Positions 1 to 8,623 of a stretch of DNA of 64,000 bases are shown one piece after another (position 1 is the stretch's first letter; each line of letters begins with the position of its first letter). The notes under the pieces are model-generated. The model did no database searches. It was given only the letters and a program-made list of their open reading frames with translations, and was not told the origin of the DNA. Origin of the DNA: Sulfitobacter mediterraneus (GTDB taxonomy: Bacteria; Pseudomonadota; Alphaproteobacteria; Rhodobacterales; Rhodobacteraceae); the NCBI RefSeq assembly GCF_003054325.1, contig NZ_QBKU01000003.1, forward strand, positions 346,566-410,565. Reading direction: 5' to 3'. The translations under genes were made by a program, and so were the position numbers.

Positions 1-2
1 TA

Positions 3-533
3 GAGACCTTGCAAGTGGGCGACCATGTGATCACCCGCGACAACGGATTGCAGCCCATCCGCTGGGCCGGGCAACGGCAATTGTCGGGTGCAGAATTGGC
101 ACGCAACAGTCATCTTTGGCCCGTGCTGATCCGGCAGGGGGCGTTGGGCAAAGGCATGCCAGAGCAGGATTTGCTGGTCTCGCCCAATCACCGCCTGTTG
201 ATTGTCAGCGATCAAAGCGCGCTCTACTTCGAAGAGCGCGAGGTGTTGGTCGCGGCAAAACATCTGACCTCACGGCCCGGCATCGACGTGGTGCAGGCCA
301 GTGATCTGACTTATGTACATCTGATGTTTGACCAGCACGAGGTGATCCTGTCCGACGGCGCCTGGAGCGAGAGCTTTCAACCGGGTGACAATTCCCTTGC
401 CGGCGTCGCGCAAGATCAACGCAATGAGATCTTTGAACTTTTCCCCGAACTGGCCACCCAAGAAGGCGTCATGGCATACGGCGCGGCGCGGCGGTCGTTG
501 CGCAAACATGAGGCGCACCTTTTGTCACCATAA
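3..533 (+). CDS. Hint-domain protein, 5' end cut by window edge
   Basis: The frame is open from the left edge, so this is the C-terminal part of a larger protein. The visible part starts with a VGDHVITRDNG block and continues to SPNHRLLI, the pattern of a Hedgehog/intein (Hint) domain in which the His of the second block belongs to the autoprocessing fold. Rhodobacterales genomes carry many proteins of this type, often secreted and of unknown role. The first possible internal start (TTG at 9) lies inside the conserved block, so it is very unlikely to be the true start. The last ~40 residues are charged and end in a short basic tail. Nothing here reveals the substrate or partner, and the protein may be a Hint domain alone or fused to an upstream region outside the window. 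Confidence 0.75.
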   Translation, partial: ETLQVGDHVITRDNGLQPIRWAGQRQLSGAELARNSHLWPVLIRQGALGKGMPEQDLLVSPNHRLLIVSDQSALYFEEREVLVAAKHLTSRPGIDVVQASDLTYVHLMFDQHEVILSDGAWSESFQPGDNSLAGVAQDQRNEIFELFPELATQEGVMAYGAARRSLRKHEAHLLSP

Positions 534-556
534 CCGGCCTCACCGGATGTCGCCGC

Positions 557-1168
557 TCAGTCTCGCGCTTTGCGCCAGGCGGCCCAGTCTTCGGGAGTGT
601 CCAAATCCCCGCGGGCGCGGTTGTCCGGCAGCGGGATCAGTGCCACATGCCCTTGGGCGCGTGCCACAACTTCGCGCCCGCCGCTGTCTCCCTTAAGGGT
701 GGCAAAGGCATCAAACAGGGTGTTGCGAAAGATGATCGGATGACCCGGCGCGCCTTGCGCCGTTGCACCGCGCCATACCTCTGTGTCGCTTTGCAGATCC
801 ACGGCGCGGGCCAGTTTGCACAGGTCGGAAACCTCCAAATCCGGCAAATCGCCAAGCAGAACCATAACACAGGGGGTGTCTTTGGGCAGGGCGGCGACAC
901 TGCGGCGCAGGCTGGCGTTCATTCCGGTATCGGCATCCGGCACCGGCAAACCGGTCACATCCAAACCATCAAGCGCCTCATACCGCGGATGCGGGCGCGG
1001 CGGGAGCGCGACAATCACACTGCCAGATGTGGCAACCCGTGCTTTCTGGGCCTGGGTCCGGATCAGCGGCACACCATCAACGTCCTCAAGCAGCTTGTCA
1101 CGGCCTTGCATGCGGCGGGATTGCCCCGCCGCAAGCACAATTATGGGAAAGGTAAACCTGTCGATCAT
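557..1168 (-). CDS. MobA/MocA-like nucleotidyltransferase
   Basis: The 203-aa protein begins with the nucleotide-binding signature LAAGQSRRMQGRDKL (residues 12-26), where the Lys contacts the nucleotide phosphate. It has an LLGDLP metal-binding Asp block near residue 108 and GHPIIF and GDSGGR blocks later. This is the MobA-like NTP-transferase fold. The arrangement is closest to the MocA type that cytidylates molybdopterin for xanthine-oxidase-type enzymes. No molybdoenzyme or accessory gene is adjacent, so the substrate is inferred from family only. It lies 31 bp downstream of the oxidoreductase gene on the same strand and could be co-transcribed with it. Length is normal for the family. Confidence 0.75.
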   Translation of the reverse strand: MIDRFTFPIIVLAAGQSRRMQGRDKLLEDVDGVPLIRTQAQKARVATSGSVIVALPPRPHPRYEALDGLDVTGLPVPDADTGMNASLRRSVAALPKDTPCVMVLLGDLPDLEVSDLCKLARAVDLQSDTEVWRGATAQGAPGHPIIFRNTLFDAFATLKGDSGGREVVARAQGHVALIPLPDNRARGDLDTPEDWAAWRKARD

Positions 1169-1199
1169 CCGGGCAGCTTACGCCCGGACCAACAGGTTG

Positions 1200-3617
1200 T
1201 CAGCCGCGCATCCGCGCCCCTTCGGGATCAAACAGCGGCGTAGTGATCAACTTGGCCGGACGCATCTTGCCCAGAATTTCGATCTCGACCGCCAGGCCTT
1301 CCTCGGCGCGTTCTGTTGGCACAAAGCCCATGGCGATGGATTTTTGCGCATGGTGCGAATAGCCGCCCGAGGTGCAGAAACCGACCACAGCGCCGTCCAG
1401 CCAGATCGGCTCATAGCCATGCACGTCCGCATCATCGGCCTCCACTTCAAACGCCATCAATTTGCGGGCAGGGGGCGTGGCCCGTTCTGCCTCGGCAGCG
1501 GCGCGGCCAATGAAATCAGTGTTCTTTTTGAAACTGATAAAGCGATCGAGCCCGGTCTCTGCCGCTGTGTAATCGGGTGAAAATTCCGACAGCCAAGAGC
1601 CAAAGAACTTGTCCAACCGCAGGGACATCATCGCCCGCATGCCAAAAGGCACCATGCCATGTTGCTGGCCCGCGCCCCAAAGAGCGTTCCACAGCGCCCG
1701 CTGGTCCATCGGATCACAGTAGATCTCAAAGCCCAGATCACCGGTATAGCTGACCCGTTGAACGATGCAGGCGACCTGACCGATGGTCATTTCCCACACA
1801 TCCAGAAACTTCATCCCAGAGATATCGGTGCGGGTGCAGGCTTGCAAAACGTCCCGCGCCTTGGGGCCGGCGATCTGAAAGCCATTGCGCCGATCAGAGA
1901 TCTTTTCGACCTCAACGCCATCCTCAAGATGGCTGAGGAACCAGCGGTGATGATAGGCCTGCGAGCCATAAGAGGCCGTGAGCTGAAACAGGTCTTCTGC
2001 CAGACAAGAGATGGTGAAATCCCCGAACAACCGGCCCTTTTCCGACAGCATCGGTGTCAGGGACAACCGGCCCTTTTGCGGCACCCGGCCGGCCATGATC
2101 CGGTCCAGCCAAGCCCGTGCTTTTGGCCCTTTGATCAGGAACTTACCAAAGTTCTGCACCTCGTTGATGCCCACTGCGTTGCGCACGCCAGCCACTTCGC
2201 GGGCGGTGGCGTCAAAGGCGTCAGACCGGCGGAAGCTGGGCGTTTCATAGGTGGGCTCATCGCCTTGGGCAAAATAGTTTGGCACCTCAAGGCCAAACTG
2301 CTGGCCCCAGACCGCGCCCATCTGCGTAAAGATATCGTACATCGGCGTGGTGCGATGCGGGCGTGCGGCAGGCAGTTCCTCGTTCGGGTAAGCGACTGAG
2401 AAACGCTTTTGGTAGTTCTCAATGACCTTCGGCAAGGTGTAGCCCGGTGTGATCCAATCGCCAAAGCGGGCCACATCCATCGCCATCACGTCACGCTCCG
2501 GTTCGCCTTCGATCATCCATTGCGCCAGCATCAGGCCAACGCCGCCGCCTTGGCTGAACCCGGCCATAACGCCGCAAGCAGACCAATAGTTGCGCATGCC
2601 CGGCACCGGACCCACCAGCGGGTTGCCATCCGGGGCAAAGGTGAACGGCCCGTGAATGACGTTTTTGACGCCAGCCTTTTCCAGATCGGGAAAACGTTTG
2701 TAGGCAAAGGCGATGCTGTCTTCGATCTTGTCAAAGTCGTCTTGCAGCAGATCCTGACCAAAGCTCCACGAGGTGCCATCAACGGCCCATGGGCGGCAGG
2801 TTTGCTCATAAAACCCGATACATAGCCCTTTGCCTTCTTGGCGCAGATAGCTCTCGCCAGCCGGGTCCATCACATGCGGGTGTTCTTTGCCGTCGGCCAT
2901 CATTTCGGCGATCAGCGGCACTTCTTCGGTGACGAGGTATTGATGCTCCATCGGGTGCAGCGGGAAATAGACCCCGGCCATCGCGCCAACCTCACGCGCC
3001 CATAGGCCGCCGGCGTTGACTACATGTTCCGCATGAATGGTGCCTTTGTCTGTGACCACATCCCAGGTGCCATCGGGGCGCTGGTTGGTCTCTTGCACCA
3101 TGCAATGTGTTTCAATCGTCGCGCCGCCCATCCGGGCTGCCTTGGCATAGGCATGGGTGGTGCCCGAAGGGTCAAGGTGCCCGTCAAGTGGGTCATAAAG
3201 CCCGCCAATAATCCCATCGATGGAGGTCACAGGAGCAATTTTCTTGATCTCTTCGGGCGATACGATTTCCGTATCCAGCCCCATGAACCGATGCTTGGCC
3301 CGTTCGGCCAAAAGCATATCAAAACGGTCCTGATTGTCGGCCAGCGTCACGCCGCCCACATGGTGCAACCCGCAAGACATGCCGGTGATCTCTTCCAACT
3401 CTTTATAAAGCCGAATGGTATAGCCCTGTAGCGCGGCCATATTGGTGTCACCATTCAACGTATGAAAACCGCCCGCAGCGTGCCAAGTGGACCCCGAGGT
3501 CAGCTCGGACCGTTCCAGAAGCATCACATCGGACCAGCCAAGCTTGGTCAGGTGATACAAAACCGACGCGCCAACGACTCCGCCGCCAATAATCACAACA
3601 CGGGTTGAGGTTTTCAT
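1200..3617 (-). CDS. FAD-dependent oxidoreductase with GcvT domains (dimethylglycine/sarcosine dehydrogenase family), copy A
   Basis: The 805-aa protein has an N-terminal FAD domain with the dinucleotide motif IIGGGVVGAS (about residues 9-18). STWHAAG follows near residue 45; its His is the covalent flavin attachment position known in mammalian dimethylglycine dehydrogenase. A DAO-type fold runs to about residue 380, then a GcvT folate-binding aminomethyltransferase domain and C-terminal barrel follow. Such enzymes oxidatively demethylate N-methylglycines and pass the one-carbon unit to tetrahydrofolate. ATG at 3617 is chosen over ATG at 3629 because GGAG sits 8 nt before it. It is divergent from a paralogue of the same architecture (3897). 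The exact substrate (dimethylglycine, sarcosine or another N-methyl compound) is not shown by sequence. Confidence 0.85.
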   Translation of the reverse strand: MKTSTRVVIIGGGVVGASVLYHLTKLGWSDVMLLERSELTSGSTWHAAGGFHTLNGDTNMAALQGYTIRLYKELEEITGMSCGLHHVGGVTLADNQDRFDMLLAERAKHRFMGLDTEIVSPEEIKKIAPVTSIDGIIGGLYDPLDGHLDPSGTTHAYAKAARMGGATIETHCMVQETNQRPDGTWDVVTDKGTIHAEHVVNAGGLWAREVGAMAGVYFPLHPMEHQYLVTEEVPLIAEMMADGKEHPHVMDPAGESYLRQEGKGLCIGFYEQTCRPWAVDGTSWSFGQDLLQDDFDKIEDSIAFAYKRFPDLEKAGVKNVIHGPFTFAPDGNPLVGPVPGMRNYWSACGVMAGFSQGGGVGLMLAQWMIEGEPERDVMAMDVARFGDWITPGYTLPKVIENYQKRFSVAYPNEELPAARPHRTTPMYDIFTQMGAVWGQQFGLEVPNYFAQGDEPTYETPSFRRSDAFDATAREVAGVRNAVGINEVQNFGKFLIKGPKARAWLDRIMAGRVPQKGRLSLTPMLSEKGRLFGDFTISCLAEDLFQLTASYGSQAYHHRWFLSHLEDGVEVEKISDRRNGFQIAGPKARDVLQACTRTDISGMKFLDVWEMTIGQVACIVQRVSYTGDLGFEIYCDPMDQRALWNALWGAGQQHGMVPFGMRAMMSLRLDKFFGSWLSEFSPDYTAAETGLDRFISFKKNTDFIGRAAAEAERATPPARKLMAFEVEADDADVHGYEPIWLDGAVVGFCTSGGYSHHAQKSIAMGFVPTERAEEGLAVEIEILGKMRPAKLITTPLFDPEGARMRG

Positions 3618-3680
3618 ATATTTCTCCATTCAATTTGATCGGAGGTTGCACAAGGCGTCGGTAGGATTCATGTGGTTTCC

Positions 3681-3695
3681 CGACAAAATATGTCG
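3681..3695. promoter_or_regulatory. candidate operator between divergent oxidoreductase genes
   Basis: CGACA-AAATA-TGTCG is a perfect 5-bp inverted repeat with a 5-nt spacer in the 279-bp region between the two divergent FAD/GcvT genes. Its position would suit a regulator controlling both promoters. No regulator gene is adjacent, and short palindromes of this size can occur by chance. Confidence 0.3.
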
Positions 3696-3896
3696 ATTTT
3701 GCTGCATGATCCTAGGCAGTCAAGGTTTGGCGGGCGGGGATCAGACTCGCCTCCTTGCCCCGAGTTATCCAGCAGGGATACGCAAACAATGCTGCAAACT
3801 TTCCTTTTGGCGACAGCCAATGTCGGGTTCCGGCAATCTGCGCCCATGTGCAGGGGTCAAGTTCCGAGACAGTGAAACCAATCGGAAAGCAAAATC

Positions 3897-6320
3897 ATGC
3901 GCACCCAGGCCCAAGCTGTCGTTATCGGAGGCGGCGTTATCGGCTGTTCTATTCTGTACCACCTGACCAAATTGGGGTGGACGGATGTTGTCCTGCTGGA
4001 GCGGGACGAATTGACCTCAGGCTCCACCTGGCACGCGGCGGCCAATATTCACGGATTGCATGACAACAACAACATCACCCGCATCCAGAACTACACAATG
4101 GATCTCTACAATGCGCTTGAAGCCGAAACCGGCCAAAGCTGCGGGGTGTTCCAGCCCGGATCGCTGTATCTAGCCCAGACCGAAGCCCGCGAACATCAGT
4201 TGCGCTTGCAGGCGGCCAAGGCCAAATACTACGGATTAAATTTTCACGAAGTCAGCCGCGCCGAGGCTGAGGCGCTGCATCCGCTGGTTGATTATGATGG
4301 CATCCGCTGCATCATGTTTGAACCCTCTGGCGGCAATGTGGACCCCTCTGGTGTGACCAACGCCTATGCCGTGGGCGCGCGGCAAAACGGGGCCGAGATC
4401 ATCCGCTTTTGCCCGGTCACAGGTACGGAACAACAGCGTGATGGCACATGGATTGTGCGCACCGAGAAGGGCGATATTAAAACCCAATGGGTGGTAAACG
4501 CCGCTGGCCTTTGGGGGCGCGAGGTTGCCGCGTTGGCGGGGATCAAACTGCCGTTGCAACCCACAGAGCACCAGTATTTCGTGACCGAAACCATTGCCGA
4601 GATTGACGGGCTTGATCGGCGTTTGCCCTCCGTTGCCGACCGCGACGGCGAATACTACCTGCGCCAAGAGGGCAAGGGCCTGTTGGTCGGGGCTTATGAG
4701 AAAGATCTGCGGTTCTGGGCCGAAGATGGCACGCCGCAAGGCTTTGGTCATGAATTGTTTGCCGATGATCTGGAACGGATCGAAGACAACATGATGCGGG
4801 CGATTGACCGGGTGCCTGCAGTGGGCGAGGCGGGCATCAAACGGGTGATCAACGGGCCGATGATCTGGTCGCCGGACAGCAATGTGCTGTTTGGTCCGGT
4901 GCCGGAATTGTCGAATTATTTCTGCTGCAACGGCATCATTCCGGGCTTTTCGCAATCGGGCGGCATGGGGCTTTTGGCTGCGGATTGGATCGTCACAGGC
5001 GAAAGCCGCTATGACATGTTCGCATGGGACGTGGCGCGGTTTGGCGATTGGGCCGATGCGGCCTTTACCAAGGCGCGGGTGGGCGACCAATACGCCAACC
5101 GCTTCAAAATTCACTTCCCCAATGAGGAACGCTCCGCCGGACGTCCGATGCGCAAACGCCCCGCTTACACAGCGCAGCGCGATCTTGGCGCGGTCTTTGG
5201 CCTCAACTATGGCTGGGAAAATCCGCTGTATTACGGATACCCAGCGGGCACCGAGGACGAGACCGAAGGCTTCACCCGCCAGGGCTGGTGGGATCAGGTG
5301 GGCCGCGAATGCAAGATGCTGCGTGACAAAGCCGGGATCATCGACATCTCGAATTTTGCAAAATACGTCTGCAAGGGACCGGGGGCGGAAGACTGGCTGA
5401 ACGCCATCTTTGCCAACACCATGCCGCGGGCGGTGGGCCGGTCCTGCCTGACGCCGCTGATTGGCGTGCGCGGCGGTATTGCGGGGGATTTCACCGTCAC
5501 CCGCATGGCAGAAGGCGAGTTTTGGATCATCGGCTCGGGCATGGCCGAACGCTATCACGCGCGGTTCTTCAAAGAGGTGCCGCTGCCCGAGGGGACAACC
5601 TTCGAAAGCCGGACCGAGGCGGTTTGCGGGTTCAACGTCGCGGGGCCAAAATCGCGCGAATTGCTGGGGCGGTTGACCAATACTTCGCTGGCCACGGCAG
5701 ATTTCCCCTTCATGCGGTCCAAGTGGATCGAGCTAGCCGGCATCCGGGTATTGGCCCTCAGGGTGTCCTTCACCGGCGATCTGGGCTGGGAGCTGCATTG
5801 CGGCGAGGAGGATCAGGCGCAACTTTTCGCAGCACTGATTGAGGCGGGCGCAGATTTTGGCGCAGGACCCGTGGGCAGCCGCGCATTGATGTCGCTCAGG
5901 GTTGAAAAAGGGTATGGCTCCTGGAGCCGTGAATATTCGCCTGAATACTGGCCGCAAGAGGTCGGGTTGGACCGGCTGTGCAAGATGGACAAGGCGTTCT
6001 TGAATAAGGCCGCCGTGGCTGAGACTTTGGCCAAAACCCCGCGCGAGCATCTGGTCATTCTGGCGTTGGATGCCGATGCGACAACGGCCTCAAACGCGGA
6101 TGCCACAGGGGGCGAGCCGATCTTCAAGGATGGCAAAGGCATCGGGCGCGTCACCTCGGGCGCCTATGGCTATACAGTTGGTCAATCGCTGGCCTTGGGT
6201 TTTGTGAAAGACGCGGGGCCGGGGGACGAGGTTGAGGTTATGGTTCTGGGCCAGCCGCACAAGGCGGTGATCCTGTCCGAACCACCGTTTGATCCCAAAG
6301 GGGAAAAGCTGCGCGCCTGA
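3897..6320 (+). CDS. FAD-dependent oxidoreductase with GcvT domains (dimethylglycine/sarcosine dehydrogenase family), copy B
   Basis: The 807-aa protein has the same domain order as its divergent neighbour: VVIGGGVIGCS near residue 8, STWHAAA near residue 44, a DAO-type domain, then GcvT N- and C-terminal domains. The two are alignable throughout but clearly diverged (for example WHAAG versus WHAAA, and different residues around the substrate pocket), so they are probably specialised for different substrates. Expected role: flavin-linked demethylation of an N-methylated glycine derivative with transfer of the methylene group to folate, as in glycine betaine or choline catabolism in marine bacteria. 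The start follows a weak ribosome site. A hairpin repeat lies shortly after the stop codon. Confidence 0.85.
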   Translation: MRTQAQAVVIGGGVIGCSILYHLTKLGWTDVVLLERDELTSGSTWHAAANIHGLHDNNNITRIQNYTMDLYNALEAETGQSCGVFQPGSLYLAQTEAREHQLRLQAAKAKYYGLNFHEVSRAEAEALHPLVDYDGIRCIMFEPSGGNVDPSGVTNAYAVGARQNGAEIIRFCPVTGTEQQRDGTWIVRTEKGDIKTQWVVNAAGLWGREVAALAGIKLPLQPTEHQYFVTETIAEIDGLDRRLPSVADRDGEYYLRQEGKGLLVGAYEKDLRFWAEDGTPQGFGHELFADDLERIEDNMMRAIDRVPAVGEAGIKRVINGPMIWSPDSNVLFGPVPELSNYFCCNGIIPGFSQSGGMGLLAADWIVTGESRYDMFAWDVARFGDWADAAFTKARVGDQYANRFKIHFPNEERSAGRPMRKRPAYTAQRDLGAVFGLNYGWENPLYYGYPAGTEDETEGFTRQGWWDQVGRECKMLRDKAGIIDISNFAKYVCKGPGAEDWLNAIFANTMPRAVGRSCLTPLIGVRGGIAGDFTVTRMAEGEFWIIGSGMAERYHARFFKEVPLPEGTTFESRTEAVCGFNVAGPKSRELLGRLTNTSLATADFPFMRSKWIELAGIRVLALRVSFTGDLGWELHCGEEDQAQLFAALIEAGADFGAGPVGSRALMSLRVEKGYGSWSREYSPEYWPQEVGLDRLCKMDKAFLNKAAVAETLAKTPREHLVILALDADATTASNADATGGEPIFKDGKGIGRVTSGAYGYTVGQSLALGFVKDAGPGDEVEVMVLGQPHKAVILSEPPFDPKGEKLRA

Positions 6321-6345
6321 CGGGGCGCAATGTCAAGTGAAAGCG

Positions 6346-6399
6346 CCGGGGGTTTTGCACCCCCGGACCCCCGCAGAGTATTTGATGCCAAAAAGGGGG
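6346..6399. repeat. Roseobacter-type intergenic hairpin repeat, copy 1
   Basis: CCGGGGGT-TTTGC-ACCCCCGG forms an 8-bp hairpin, followed by a second C-run, AGTATTT and GCCAAAAAGGGGG. The same order (G/C hairpin, CCCCC, nTATTT, GGCCAAAAAG) recurs at 20347-20393 (reverse orientation) and 38368-38416. Here it lies between two convergent genes and may help termination. Confidence 0.7.
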
Positions 6400-6401
6400 A
6401 A

Positions 6402-6419
6402 GCCCGCCTCAGAGCGGGC
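6402..6419 (-). terminator. terminator of the CorC-like gene
   Basis: GCCCGC-TCTGAG-GCGGGC read on the minus strand is a perfect 6-bp hairpin followed by TTCCCCCTTTTT. It overlaps the stop codon of the CorC-like gene, so the last codons form the stem. Confidence 0.6.
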
Positions 6420-7716
6420 GGATTTTCAATTGCGCAATGCGGTTGCCGTCCTTGGCCATCACTTCGAACCGGAAGCCATGGAAGCTGAAGACTTGACCCG
6501 GGGTCGGGATCATCTGCGCCTCATGGATTACCAGACCGGCAACGGTATTGGCCTCGTCATCGGGCAGAGACCAATCTGTGGCGCGGTTCAAATCGCGGAT
6601 GGTCATGGCGCCATCGACGTAATGATGCCCGTCCTCAGCCGGGGTCACGTGGTGATCGGCGTCGGGGTCAAATTCATCGGTGATCTCGCCGACAATTTCC
6701 TCAAGGATGTCTTCGAGGGTGATCAGACCCTGAAGCGAGCCATATTCATCCACCACCAGCGCAAAATGGGTGCGGCGGCGCAGAAACTGGCGCATCTGTT
6801 CATCCAGCGTTGAGGTTTCGGGCACGAAATAGGGCTTCATCGCCACGCTGACCACGTTGAAGTTCTTCAGCGCCGCCGCTTCGCCATCCGGGCCGCCGAT
6901 CAGCTTGTACATCGCCCGCAGCAGATCTTTGGCATGCACCACGCCGATGATGTTTTCAGGATCATCACGGTAGACCGGCAGCCGCGTGTGGTTGGATTGC
7001 AGGCATTGTTCAAGAATATCAGAGGGTTCTGCCTGAGCATCGATCATCTCAATGCCGGAACGGTGCAGCATGATTTCTTCAACCACCCGTTCGCGCAGGT
7101 CGAGCGCACCCAAAATCCGGTCCCGGTCTTCTTTTTCCACCACCCCTTCGGAATGCCCCAACTGCAAAGCGCCAGCGATTTCCTCGCGCACCGCGAGGAT
7201 GTTGCTGTCGGGGTCAATGGTCACACCAAAAATCCGCAGAATGGCACGCACAAACAGGCGTACCGCGCTGACCACTGGGGCAAAGACCAGCACAACCAGC
7301 GCGATTGGCCGCGAGACCAAAGCGGCGGCGCGTTCTGCATTGGTGATTGCATAGGTTTTTGGCAGCACCTCGGCAAAGACCAGCACCAGCAGTGTCATCA
7401 CCAGCGTGGCCAGCGCCACACCGGATTCGCCAAAAAGCCGCGTGAACATCGCAGTGGCCAGCGAGGCGGCGAGAATGTTCACCAGATTGTTGCCCAGCAG
7501 GACCGAGCCAATCAGACGTTCATTGTCTTCGGTGATCTTGAGCGCCCGCGTCGCCCCGCGCGAGCCCTTGTCAGCCTGCGCACGCAATTTCCCCCGCGAG
7601 GCCGCCGTCAGGGCCGTCTCGGAGCCGGAGAAAAAGCCGGAGAGAACAAGCAGGAACAAGATGATGCTGCTGCTGATCCAAAAAGCGCCATCAAGAATAG
7701 GTGCGCTGGGTTCCAT
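6409..7716 (-). CDS. CNNM/CorC-family protein with DUF21 and CBS domains
   Basis: The 435-aa protein has an N-terminal DUF21 membrane domain (several hydrophobic helices, about residues 15-190), a pair of CBS domains (about 210-340) and a C-terminal CorC/HlyC domain (about 355-430). It belongs to the bacterial homologues of CNNM magnesium transporters, often annotated as hemolysin-related. Likely role: Mg2+ or Co2+ efflux, or its regulation, at the inner membrane, with CBS domains sensing nucleotide. It is divergently oriented from the following metallophosphoesterase-like gene. Length and domain order are typical. The transported ion is inferred from family. Confidence 0.85.
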   Translation of the reverse strand: MEPSAPILDGAFWISSSIILFLLVLSGFFSGSETALTAASRGKLRAQADKGSRGATRALKITEDNERLIGSVLLGNNLVNILAASLATAMFTRLFGESGVALATLVMTLLVLVFAEVLPKTYAITNAERAAALVSRPIALVVLVFAPVVSAVRLFVRAILRIFGVTIDPDSNILAVREEIAGALQLGHSEGVVEKEDRDRILGALDLRERVVEEIMLHRSGIEMIDAQAEPSDILEQCLQSNHTRLPVYRDDPENIIGVVHAKDLLRAMYKLIGGPDGEAAALKNFNVVSVAMKPYFVPETSTLDEQMRQFLRRRTHFALVVDEYGSLQGLITLEDILEEIVGEITDEFDPDADHHVTPAEDGHHYVDGAMTIRDLNRATDWSLPDDEANTVAGLVIHEAQMIPTPGQVFSFHGFRFEVMAKDGNRIAQLKIRPL

Positions 7717-7804
7717 GGGTGTTGATATCCGTTTGTTTCACTGTAGCAGTGGTTATGGGCATCATGGGCATGTCATTCAAGGGTGTGCGGGAAGGACGGG
7801 CGCA

Positions 7805-8623
7805 ATGCGGCATGTAGATTTGGGTGTTTTGGATGATCCGGTCTTGTTGTTTGGCGGCCCCTATTCAAATGCACAGGCTTTGGGCGCGCTCTTTGCTGCG
7901 GCTCAAGATCGCGGCATTGCCCCGCATCAGATGATCTGCACGGGCGACATCGTGGCCTATTGCGGCGCGCCGCAGCGGACCACGGCGATGATCCGCGCGA
8001 TGGGCTGTGCGGTGGTGGCTGGCAACTGCGAAATCCAGTTGGGCAGCGGCGCGGCGGATTGTGGCTGCGGGTTTGAGGATGGCACGGCCTGCGATTTGTT
8101 GAGCGCCCGGTGGTATGGATATGCTGCCCAAGCGCTCAGCGGTGCGGACAGGATCTGGATGGCGGCGCGGCCTGACATGATCAGTTTTTATCATCAGGGT
8201 GCACGCTATGCGGTGATCCATGGCGGTGTCCGGGATGTGGCGCGTTTTGTTTGGGAGATGTCTCCGGAGAGCCACTTTTTGGATGAATGGGACACATTGG
8301 AACAACAGATCGGCGCGATAGATCACATCATTGCAGGCCATTGCGGCATTCCGTTTCTGAAAACAACGCCAAGGGGGCAATGGATCAACGCGGGCGTGAT
8401 CGGCATGCCGCCGCACGACGGACGGCAACAGACGCGATTTGCACTGCTCGATGGCGGCGAGGTGCAGTTTCACCGGCTCAGCTATGATGTTGAGGCCGCG
8501 CAGGCCGATATGACTGCGGCGGGATTGCCGGAGGATTACAAAACCGCGCTGCGCACCGGCTATTGGCCGTCCGAGGATGTTTTGCCCGCCGCTTTGCGCT
8601 TTGGGGCGTCGGCCAAGGGGTGA
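7805..8623 (+). CDS. metallophosphoesterase-like protein with altered metal motifs
   Basis: The 272-aa protein aligns with the calcineurin-like phosphoesterase fold by motif order: LLFGGPYSN, CTGDIVAY, VAGNCE, AVIHGG, IIAGHCGIP. In canonical enzymes the first motif is DxHGN and the third GNHD. Here the first Asp/His pair is replaced by Gly-Gly-Pro-Tyr and the His of GNHD by Cys, so two metal ligands are missing or changed. ATG at 7805 is chosen because GGAAGGA lies about 8 nt upstream; the frame is open further upstream but without a better site. A C-rich stretch (CGCGFEDGTACD) follows motif three. The 3' end overlaps convergent xerD by 64 bp. Activity is uncertain. Confidence 0.7.
   Translation: MRHVDLGVLDDPVLLFGGPYSNAQALGALFAAAQDRGIAPHQMICTGDIVAYCGAPQRTTAMIRAMGCAVVAGNCEIQLGSGAADCGCGFEDGTACDLLSARWYGYAAQALSGADRIWMAARPDMISFYHQGARYAVIHGGVRDVARFVWEMSPESHFLDEWDTLEQQIGAIDHIIAGHCGIPFLKTTPRGQWINAGVIGMPPHDGRQQTRFALLDGGEVQFHRLSYDVEAAQADMTAAGLPEDYKTALRTGYWPSEDVLPAALRFGASAKG

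Noticed and set aside
4236..5558. 440-codon frame antisense to the second oxidoreductase
   Set aside because: It mirrors a well-supported gene in high-G+C DNA, has no recognisable motifs and no ribosome site.
7406..7804. Upstream extension of the metallophosphoesterase-like frame
   Set aside because: It runs antisense through the CorC-like gene; the good ribosome site is before ATG 7805.
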